Of a stretch of 64,000 bases of DNA, positions 35,915-44,400 are shown one piece after another. A program made the translations under genes and the position numbers. The stretch's first letter is position 1. Every line of letters starts with the position of its first letter. Below the pieces are notes generated by a model that saw only the letters and a list, made by a program, of their open reading frames with translations, was not told where the DNA came from and ran no database searches. Source of the stretch: Anabaena catenula FACHB-362 (GTDB taxonomy: Bacteria > Cyanobacteriota > Cyanobacteriia > Cyanobacteriales > Nostocaceae); the NCBI RefSeq assembly GCF_014698735.1, contig NZ_JACJTQ010000025.1, forward strand, positions 28,119 through 92,118. The letters run 5' to 3'.

Positions 35915-37290
35915 TTGGGGTGGTAATTAATTTCCTGACTACTTTTGCTGTGGCTATCCCATCGGGAATCAAGTAACCACATACTACTACTGACTTTGGG
36001 TGTCATTAGGGGTAAGTCTAGTCCCTGTTGTAAACCCATGACTAACAAAGTTAGGGTATCTACAAGTTTAGGATCAAAACGGGTAGATTGTTGCTTTCGA
36101 CAATAATCTAATGCTTGAGCAAATATATCTTGCCCACTTTGTTCTGAGTATTGTTGTTGACAAACTCGCCATTGAAAGTCTGCGGCTAAGGCTAAAATTC
36201 TTGATTCTAGGGGAATTTCATCTCCAGCTAAACCTGCTGGTTCTCCTGTCCCATTCCACCACTCTGTTTGGTGAGTGATAATTTGGGCAATTGCTCGCAG
36301 TCGTGGCATTGTTCTTAATACCTGCGCCCCTGGGACTAGAGGACAAGTTAAAGGACAACTGGGGGCTTCTTCTTCATAGCTTGTAGATGCGCCAGGAGTA
36401 AGGACGCTTTCTGCCTTTTGTAGTGGATCTATACGATGTAATAAACCAGCAAGGCGCAATCTTTTAATTTGCCATGCGGGTAAATCCAACAACTGCCCCA
36501 TTGTTTCACAAATTGCCACAACTTCTGCGGCGGCCATGGGGTTGTTGATATCTGCTAAATCCATTAATTGCGCCATTCGCAAAAATGCCTGGATTTCGTT
36601 AGAAACCAAGTTACGATCTAGGGCGACGGGTATAGAATTCTCTTGCCCATTTTGTAGGTAATCGACGACGCGAGAGACAACTAAACCTAAGTCTTTTGGT
36701 GAGATAATCCCAGCCTGAATTGCTTGTTTATGGGCGGTGAGTTTGCTGGCTAGTTCTGGGTTATATTTTTCGATGTGAGCGATCGCTATTTCTGCTGTCT
36801 CTCTCACCAACTCCGGTTCAAATGTCCATAAACCATAAAATTTACGTTCTAAATCCGATGCTGGTAAACCACCGATACCATAATCAGCCTCTGATAATTC
36901 TTGACAAATTACCATTGCTGTGTATTTAGGTGAGAGAATAATTAAGTGCCACTCCTGTTCTACAGGATCACCCGCTTCTATAGGCACTAAATCAACATTT
37001 GGTAACTGGCTAGTAGGATGTTCTGCAAAGCCAGCATCGGCAGAAGCCATAATGGCAATTCCACGGCTGCGCTGGGCAATCTCTGCATATCTGTTTGCTT
37101 CTTGCAAATACCATTTACCCATTTGGAAGGCCGTGATCACTAAAGGCTCTCCGTCCTCAGTTAATATATGGTCTTCTAAAGCATGACACAGAGATACCAG
37201 GGTATTTTTGTAGTACACCCCAAAGCGAATTGGTCTAGTGCTGTGACGGTGGGCTGTTTCTAGTTGTTGGAGAATTGAACCTTCTAACAT
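35911..37290 (-). CDS. DICT sensory domain protein with degenerate HD-GYP-like domain
   Basis: A 459-residue protein starting MLEGSILQQLETAHRHSTRP. Residues about 1-160 form a DICT domain, a sensory module found with diguanylate/HD signalling in cyanobacteria. Residues about 225-440 resemble HD-GYP c-di-GMP phosphodiesterases (LAGLLH..., HQTEWWNGTGEPAGLAGDEI and onward, ESRILALAADF). However, the HD dyad reads H285-R286 instead of HD, and the GYP position reads GEP, so catalysis is doubtful. An in-frame start 18 codons upstream exists, but that stretch (LPTSLLPHLPTSPTP) is encoded by a GTGGGGA tandem repeat and is not credible. It overlaps the pentapeptide gene downstream by four bases. Confidence 0.75.
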   Translation of the reverse strand: MLEGSILQQLETAHRHSTRPIRFGVYYKNTLVSLCHALEDHILTEDGEPLVITAFQMGKWYLQEANRYAEIAQRSRGIAIMASADAGFAEHPTSQLPNVDLVPIEAGDPVEQEWHLIILSPKYTAMVICQELSEADYGIGGLPASDLERKFYGLWTFEPELVRETAEIAIAHIEKYNPELASKLTAHKQAIQAGIISPKDLGLVVSRVVDYLQNGQENSIPVALDRNLVSNEIQAFLRMAQLMDLADINNPMAAAEVVAICETMGQLLDLPAWQIKRLRLAGLLHRIDPLQKAESVLTPGASTSYEEEAPSCPLTCPLVPGAQVLRTMPRLRAIAQIITHQTEWWNGTGEPAGLAGDEIPLESRILALAADFQWRVCQQQYSEQSGQDIFAQALDYCRKQQSTRFDPKLVDTLTLLVMGLQQGLDLPLMTPKVSSSMWLLDSRWDSHSKSSQEINYHPK

Positions 37291-37391
37291 GGGGGTTGGG
37301 GAAGTGGGGAGGTGGGGAAGTAGGGAGGTGGGGAGACAAATCAAATCAAAATTACAAAACTTCTGCCTCCCTGTTCTCCATACTCTATTGT

Positions 37392-38966
37392 TTATGACAC
37401 GCCTGCTAATTGTTTATTTGGTTTCTCTATTGGCGCGGAAAGTGCTGTTTCTAACTCAGCACAACCCAATTTTTCTTCTAAGATGTTCATCACTTCTCGT
37501 CCGAAGTCGTTGGGATTACGTCGCCAAGCTTGTAAACAGACTTCTCCAAAGAATGAACCAAGTGGTTCAGGATTCCATAGGAGTTTTTTAGCTGTCCAAG
37601 GCATCAAACTCATTGGATCATACCCTGGTTTGAGGATACCTTCTTTGAAGGCATATTCTTCTAAGTGGGTATGGGGTTGCAATCCAATAAAGAAAATGGC
37701 AGGTTCGACTTTATCAGCACCGAAAATCCGTTCTAATTCCCGATGATAAGCGATCGTTTGGCGAATGGTTTCGTGACGTTCGTCAATGACATTAAATGAG
37801 TAATTGACGGAAACTAAATCATTAAACCCGGCTGCTTTTAAGTCTCGACAGTTTTGCAACACGGTTCGCAGATTATACCCCATCCGCATTTTTCGCACCA
37901 ATTCTTGAGAACCGCTGGTAATGCCGATTTCAAAATAGTTCATCCCGGTTTTCGCCATCAACTCACACAACTCTGGTGTTAAGTTGTCTGCTCTGATGTA
38001 TGCTGCCCAGTTTATATCTGTCATGCCAGAATCGACAATCTTTTGTAATAGTTCTATAGCATCGTCGATATATTTCCTGGCGGGGATAAATTGAGCATCG
38101 GTAAACCAGAAGTTACGAATGCCTCGATTATACAATTGTCGCATCTCAGCCACGACTTCATCGGCAGGATTAATGCGGACTTGTTTACCTTCAACCACTG
38201 TATAAACGCAATAACAGCAGTTATGAGGACAACCACGCTTGGTTTGTACACCAACGTAGAAATCTTGATCTTGCAGGTAATAGTTAAATTCCGGCCAGAT
38301 GGTTTCTATGTAGTCGTAGTTACAAGCAGTTTTTTCTAAAGGCGTGGGTTGTTCATGAATGAGGCGTTCTCGTGGTTGATTTTCTCCCACTACGTAACAG
38401 CGTTCATCTCGAAACTCTTGTCCACCCAGGAATTTTGTCAGCAGGGTTTCTCCTTCACCCACAGAGATAATAGTTCCTTTGGGTAAGCTTTTGCCTAACT
38501 GTTGGTAAAATACGCTAACTGCACCACCACCCAAAACTACACGCGCTTGAGAGTGATATTTTTGGGCGCGTTTTAAACCGCGTTTAACTAAGCCCAAGTT
38601 GCGCCACAGTTCTACATAGTAGGCGATAAAGATTCGTAAACCGCCTAATGCACCCCGTAATTTGATGAATGGATTTTTTGCATAGTAAAATTCAAAAGCG
38701 TTTTGTAGAGGATTTCCACCACGTCCGCCTACAGGTGCATATATTTGAATATCCCGCCAGGAGAAGACTAAGAGAGTGGGTTTAAATTCATCAATACAGG
38801 TATCTAGGGCAGTTGCATAATCTAAAGGTGGTACTGTACCTAAATCAAAAATCCGCTGTTCGATGCTGGGAAACAGCTTGTGGACGTGATCACTAAGGTA
38901 AACAACCCCAATGGGAAAGATGGGGTTACAGGGAAGGCGAACGTAAAGTATTCGGTTTTCCGTCAT
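37392..38966 (-). CDS. B12-binding-type radical SAM protein
   Basis: A 524-residue protein from the ATG complementary to 38964-38966 (MTENRILYVRLPCNPIFPIG); a start six codons earlier is possible. The N-terminal 190 residues form a cobalamin-binding-like Rossmann domain. The radical SAM core has the cluster motif C-P-H-N-C-C-Y-C (residues 246-253 in this numbering) followed by GIRNFWFTDAQFIPARKYID. The C-terminus is a short helical region. I recall cyanobacterial proteins of this size annotated as high-light acclimation radical SAM proteins, but cannot verify this, and the substrate is unknown. Minus strand, upstream of the DICT gene. Confidence 0.75.
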   Translation of the reverse strand: MTENRILYVRLPCNPIFPIGVVYLSDHVHKLFPSIEQRIFDLGTVPPLDYATALDTCIDEFKPTLLVFSWRDIQIYAPVGGRGGNPLQNAFEFYYAKNPFIKLRGALGGLRIFIAYYVELWRNLGLVKRGLKRAQKYHSQARVVLGGGAVSVFYQQLGKSLPKGTIISVGEGETLLTKFLGGQEFRDERCYVVGENQPRERLIHEQPTPLEKTACNYDYIETIWPEFNYYLQDQDFYVGVQTKRGCPHNCCYCVYTVVEGKQVRINPADEVVAEMRQLYNRGIRNFWFTDAQFIPARKYIDDAIELLQKIVDSGMTDINWAAYIRADNLTPELCELMAKTGMNYFEIGITSGSQELVRKMRMGYNLRTVLQNCRDLKAAGFNDLVSVNYSFNVIDERHETIRQTIAYHRELERIFGADKVEPAIFFIGLQPHTHLEEYAFKEGILKPGYDPMSLMPWTAKKLLWNPEPLGSFFGEVCLQAWRRNPNDFGREVMNILEEKLGCAELETALSAPIEKPNKQLAGVS

Positions 38967-38984
38967 AGTTGTTTTAACTTCCAT

Positions 38985-39395
38985 CTTACCGATTGTGAGG
39001 GGATTTGTGGGCTTAATATTAATTTACCAATATTTTGCTTGACTGTTGAATGAGCCAATTCTTTATATCCGCAAATTTACTTACCATGCAGAAAATTTCT
39101 TACTCAATTACTGCTACTTTCGGGTGACGTGAAAGACAACAAAATCATATAAATTTTCAGTAAAGATACTAGACATATTTGTTGTTTTTTTACAATGCAG
39201 CTAATATCTTAATGCTTGGGTGTTCAAGTTGTTTTCTGGACTTTGAATCACCGCTTGCTTTTTGTGGCTGACGTTATTTGCAAACAAGAAAATAAAGGAC
39301 AATGTTAGGTAGTCATAGCTAAAGCAGTGCAATACTTTCACAATGTTTGTTGACAATCATTACTTTAACCACAAATCAAACCGGAGATAATTTCC
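38985..39395. other. Divergent spacer, nothing further seen
   Basis: 411 AT-rich bases between a minus-strand radical SAM gene and a plus-strand secreted-protein gene, presumably carrying both promoters. No repeats, hairpins or open frames are supportable. GGAGATAA just before 39396 is a plausible ribosome-binding site. Confidence 0.4.
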
Positions 39396-40160
39396 ATGAA
39401 GAAACAATTACTGACTGTTACCCTAACTGCAACAATATTTGGGAGTTTAACAAATCCATCACAAGCATTAGAGTTTGTGAACAATGGAAGTTTTGAAAAC
39501 GGTTTTACAGGATGGACTGTACTATCACAAACTGGCAGCATGGGCAATGTCTCTATCACATCTGGAGGAACATCTCCAATCAGCAGTTCTACAATTCCTT
39601 TGCCAACACAAGGTACCCGATATGCCGTTACCGACCAAAATGGTCTAGGATCATATGTACTCTACCAAGACATAACCTTATCATCAGGTTCCACCTATTC
39701 ACTTTCGTTCAATTATTTTGCTCAAACTGCTGCGCCACTTTATGTTGGTTCTAATATGTCTTTGAATACAATTCAAAATCAACACGCGAGGGTTGATATC
39801 ATGACTCCTTTTAGTGCAGGATTCGATCCTTTTAATTCTGCACCTAATACAAATGTTTTGGCAAATGTTCTTGCTCCAACCGCAAGTCCGAGCAATTTCA
39901 CTTCTGTAACGGGATACAATTTAACACCATTTGCAGGACAAACAATACGATTAGCCTTTAGGCAGGTTGACAACCAAACCTACTTTCAATTTGGAATAGA
40001 TAACGTTTCCATTCAATCAGCAGCCGCGCCAGTACCCTTTGGTTTGAACACAGAAACAAGTCTGGCAGTAGGACTACCATTATTCTTGGGATTAAGGCTT
40101 TTAAAAAAGAAGGTAATATCAAAAAACAAGCAAAGTAAAGCCATCGATATCTTAGCTTAG
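39396..40160 (+). CDS. Secreted beta-sandwich protein with PEP-CTERM-like sorting tail
   Basis: A 254-residue exported protein. The signal peptide is MKKQLLTVTLTATIFGSLTN with cleavage near SQA-LEF. The mature part opens with EFVNNGSFENGFTGWT, the hallmark of carbohydrate-binding-like/DUF642-type beta sandwiches, and ends FGIDNVSIQSA. The C-terminus has a short VPFG motif, a hydrophobic helix (SLAVGLPLFLGLRLL) and a basic cluster (KKK). This is the tripartite layout of PEP-CTERM/exosortase sorting signals, in a variant with PFG in place of PEP. The tail suggests surface or extracellular-matrix placement. Single gene. Confidence 0.7.
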   Translation: MKKQLLTVTLTATIFGSLTNPSQALEFVNNGSFENGFTGWTVLSQTGSMGNVSITSGGTSPISSSTIPLPTQGTRYAVTDQNGLGSYVLYQDITLSSGSTYSLSFNYFAQTAAPLYVGSNMSLNTIQNQHARVDIMTPFSAGFDPFNSAPNTNVLANVLAPTASPSNFTSVTGYNLTPFAGQTIRLAFRQVDNQTYFQFGIDNVSIQSAAAPVPFGLNTETSLAVGLPLFLGLRLLKKKVISKNKQSKAIDILA

Positions 40161-40968
40161 GTTATAGATATTTTTCTCCGTTTTCGACGGAGTAAGCTTT
40201 TATCGTACCCTTTGATGCTTCGATATTAGTTTACTTGATGTACTGCAATCTGCTGTATCTGATTTAATTGTTTGGCTTGACTATCCCCTTGCCTACGGCA
40301 CGCTACCGTGCGCGGGGTGTAGGGTGTACATGAAGAATAAGCACCCCGAAAAAAAGGATCAGGATGTCCAGGATTTAAAAATTAACAGGATAATTTATTA
40401 GGGTGCGTTAAATAGTAAACATCTGTTGATATGTTTATGTAGTCTGACACAGCTTACAACTAAAATCCTGATGTCAACAAAAAACCATCCTGTAAATCCT
40501 TAAATCCTCAAAATCCTGTATCCCTAACGGGAGTCATACGCCAAGCTATGCCTACAGCAAACTAAGTAGCCATCATGAACTGCGTACACCAGAACACATG
40601 AAAAAAAACTTCTTATTCCCCTCCACGAAACAGCGGGGAGGGGTTAGGGGTGGGGTCTTATTTTCAAGTCAGGTGAACAGGATATCCAGAATTTAAGGAT
40701 GAACAGGATGAAACCAGGAATTAAAATCTGATGACGCGCTTTATACATGATCAATTTGCCAAACAATATCTAACAGAACTATTAACACCTTACGGAGTTT
40801 GCAAAAACTCAGATATAGTCAGGAAATTTTTATAAAAAAGACATAACTTTAGATAGAAATAATGCAGAAAATTGCAGTTGGTAGTCGGAGTTACAGCAGC
40901 AGGGGATCGGGCGATGTTAGTTTTGCTTATGTAATGTAAAATTGTGGCGTAAAAGCTCCTCAGCAGTT
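40161..40968. other. Repeat-laden spacer without genes
   Basis: The interval holds several degenerate copies of a CAGGAT-based repeat: AAAAGGATCAGGATGTCCAG at about 40363, the inverse ATCCTGTAAATCC at about 40490, and AGAATTTAAGGATGAACAGG at about 40689, also present at 63574-63616. It also contains GCACG-CTAC-CGTGC (a small palindrome near 40298) and a GAGGGGTTAGGGGTGGGG element (about 40638). No coding sequence is supportable. Confidence 0.6.
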
Positions 40969-41364
40969 ATGGCTCAAATATTAGATCCTCTACCACCAGA
41001 GCAATCGGGGAAAATTCTCTGCTGCTACGTCAATGCCACGAGTAAAATGCAGGTGGCTCGCATCTCCAATATTCCTAACTGGTACTTTGAAAGGGTGGTG
41101 TTTCCTGGACAAAGGCTGGTTTTTGAAGCCCCAAAAGAAGCTCAGATGGAGATTCATACGGGAATGATGGCAAGTGCAATTTTATCGGATACAATTGGGT
41201 GCGATCGCCTTGCCCTCAGTGAAACTACTAGTGATGAGTGTGATACAGACTCATATGAAGAAATAACCCCGATAAATACCACTGCGATGGTTTCTTCCAT
41301 AAATACAAAAGTTGAAGATACTACAAAACCTTTACAAATCCTAGGATTAGCATCGGTTGATTGA
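40969..41364 (+). CDS. DUF1830 family protein
   Basis: A 131-residue protein started at the ATG at 40969 (MAQILDPLPPEQSGKILCCY); the nine codons upstream begin at a weak TTG. The conserved core is KILCCYVNATSKMQVARISN, then NWYFERVVFPGQRLVFEA and the EIHTGMMASAIL stretch. These match the small cyanobacterial DUF1830 family, whose function is unknown. The C-terminal 45 residues are acidic and variable. A strong terminator follows at 41387-41412. Confidence 0.75.
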   Translation: MAQILDPLPPEQSGKILCCYVNATSKMQVARISNIPNWYFERVVFPGQRLVFEAPKEAQMEIHTGMMASAILSDTIGCDRLALSETTSDECDTDSYEEITPINTTAMVSSINTKVEDTTKPLQILGLASVD

Positions 41365-41386
41365 AAAAAATTTTTCTCAATTTTAG

Positions 41387-41412
41387 GGTTGCTGAATTCA
41401 GCAGCCTTTTTT
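41387..41412 (+). terminator. Rho-independent terminator after the DUF1830 gene
   Basis: GGTTGCTGAATTCAGCAGCC (41387-41406) is a near-perfect palindrome forming an 8-bp stem with a 4-base loop, followed by six T residues. Confidence 0.85.
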
Positions 41413-41456
41413 GTTTAGTAAAGTGATCTAAAATCTGATTACTTTGCAGTTGGAAT

Positions 41457-44400
41457 ATGACTTATCCCTCCGTCAACTGGTTCGCTCAAACATTTGCCAA
41501 TCTGCCTCTACGAACCCTGTTGATTGTGCCATTTGTTTTACAAACAGTGGGGGTAGTGACACTGGTGGGCTATTTTTCCTACCGTAGCGGAGAGGAGGCG
41601 GTAGAGAAGCTTGCAGATCAGTTGATGATGGAGGTGAGCGATCGCATTGAGCTACATCTAAATAGTTATTTAGGGAAAGCCCAGGAAATAAACCGCACGA
41701 ATGTAGATGCTTTCGAGTCGGGAATCTTAGACTTAAATGATTTTAATGCCCTGGGTAAATATTTTTATCGTCAGGCGAGATCGCTCAATTTTACATACAT
41801 CAACTTTGGCAGTAAAGATGGAGGATTTATTGGTGCAGGTTATGGACTGGGTAATAAATTGGACATTGGAGAAATTCCCATATCTGACCTCAGCAAAAGC
41901 CGCAGTTACTCAGTAGATAACCAGGGAAATCGGCTCAAGTTAGCAGCTACTCTAAAAAACCCGCAATATAATAATGCTCCCTGGTACTTAGATGCAGTCA
42001 AAGCTGGTAAACCGATTTGGAGTTCTATTTATACATGGGCAAATGTACCTGATCGTATCTGCATTTCCGCCAGCACTCCTGTCTATGACGCGCAGAAAAA
42101 ACTCCTGGGGGTTCTCGGTATTGATTTGGAACTCTCACAAATCAGTCGATTTCTGAAAACACTGAATTCGGGTAGATCAGGTCACATCTTGATCATGGAT
42201 CAATCAGGGTTGATGGTTGCCAGTTCCGAGGATGAATCCCCAGCTCCTATCATCAATGGTAAAGCTACACGACTGCAAGCCTTGAATAGTCGTGAACCTG
42301 TAATCCGCGAAGTGACGCAGCATTTAATGCAACGGTTTGGGAGTTTGAAAGCTATTTCTAAACCTCAAAGTCTCCGCCCTGATTTAGAGCAAAAACCCTT
42401 TGTGAGAGTTACGCCTTACCGCGACGATTACGGCTTAGATTGGCTCGTGGTAACGGTGATTCCTGAATCAGAATTTATGGAAAAAATTCATGCTAATGCC
42501 CACAGAACCCTTCTCTTTTGTAGTTTAGCATTGGTAATTGCTATTGGCACGGGTAGCCTCACTGCATACTGGATAGCTAAACCGATTTTGCGATTGAGCC
42601 GAGCTAGTCAAGCTATGGCCAAAGGAGAGTGGCAAGAGCCTTTATCTGAAGATATAGCCATAGCAGAACTGAAGGTTTTAGCAACAGCCTTTAACCAAAT
42701 GTCTGTGCAAATAAAAACCGCCTTTCAGGAATCGGAAAGCAAATTTTCAACTATTTTTAATACTACTCCTGACCCCGTTTGGATTTCTACATTAGCGGAA
42801 GGAAGGTGTTTGAATGTTAATCAAAGTTTTTGCCAGTTTTTGGGAGATTTCCAAGAAAACATCATCGGTAAAAGCTGCCTAGACTTGGGATTGTGGGAAA
42901 ATATAGAGGATTTGCAGCACTTCAGACAAACCCTAGTTAATGAAAGAAGTCTCCTGAATTTTAAAGTAGAGATTCGCACTTACTCAAACCAAATCAAGAC
43001 CGTTCTGATCTCAGCTAGGGTGGAATGGTTGGATGGGCAAGATTGTGTTATTGGCGTAATGAGAGATGTCAGCGATCTCTACAATGAGCTTCGTTTACGC
43101 AAACAAGCTGAAGAAACCTTATTAGAGAGCGAACACAGATTTAGAAGCTTGTTTGAAAATTCACCCATTGCTTATCAGTCCCTCGATGAACAGGGATGTT
43201 TTATTGATGTCAATTCACAATTGTGTGACTTATTGGGATACACCAAATCCGAGTTAATTGGTAGGAGTTTTGGCGAGTTGTGGACACTGAAGACACAACC
43301 CTATTTCATAGACGCATTTGAACATCTCAAATGCAATAAAAAGGCCAGGGCAGAATTGTATCTCACGAGAAAGGATGGTGGTGAGATAGTCGTTCTCCTC
43401 GAAGGTCGCGTTCAGCAAGACCCAGATGGTCAATTTGCAAGGACACATTGCGTTTTATACGATATCACTGAACGCAAGTACATAGAGGAAGCATTACAGT
43501 ACAGCCAGAATTTACTCCAAACACTAGCGTCTAATATTCCCGGAACAATGTACACCCTTGTGCAGTATTCAGATAAATCTTTTACTTTTGAGTACGTCAG
43601 CTTAGGTTGTCGAGATCTTTTAGAATTAGAACCAGAAGAAATTTTAGCAAATTCTGGTCTTTATTTTGAACAAATTCATCCCGATGACCGGGCTGGATAT
43701 AATGAAGCTGTTGCCTTTAGTGCCAAAAATTTAGAGCCATTTTTTTACGAGTGGCGCATTATCACTCCTTCGGGCAAACTGAAGTGGATACAAGCAAATT
43801 CTCGCCCTGAATTGCAAGAAAATGGTGATGTTGTTTGGCGTGGCGTTTTGCTAAATATCAGTAAGCGTAAACAAGCAGAAGAAGCTCTGCAAAAGAGTGA
43901 AGCCATGTTATTAGAAGCCCAGCAGGTTGCCCACATTGGCAACTGGGACTATGAAGTGATTACAGGTAAAATTACTTGGTCTACTGAGCTATTTCAGATT
44001 GTGGGACATGACCAGACACTGGGTGAACCTACTTACGAAGAAAATCTGCGACTTTATCATCCAGAAGATGCCGAACGTCTACATCAGGCAGTTGAAAGGG
44101 CGCTCTCTACAGGAGAATCCTATCAATTGGAACTGAGAGTTGTGAATGTAGATGGCTCTTTTCGGTATACCGAAGGCAGAGGCAGGGCTGAACTCAATGC
44201 CCAGGGACAAGTCATTCGGCTGTTTGGCACAACTCAGGATATTACTGAGCGCAAACAAGTAGAAGATAAACTGCGGGAGAGCCAGCATTTTATTGAAAAG
44301 ATTACAGAGCTAACGCCAAATCTACTTTATATTTACGACCACATCGAGCAGCGTAATGTTTACATGAATCGTTCTGTTGCAGAAATATTGGGATATTCTA

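Noticed and set aside
35430..35930. 166-codon plus-strand frame opposite the pentapeptide gene
   Set aside because: It is the mirror of the repetitive pentapeptide coding sequence; its repetitive Lys/Ala/Pro composition follows from that.
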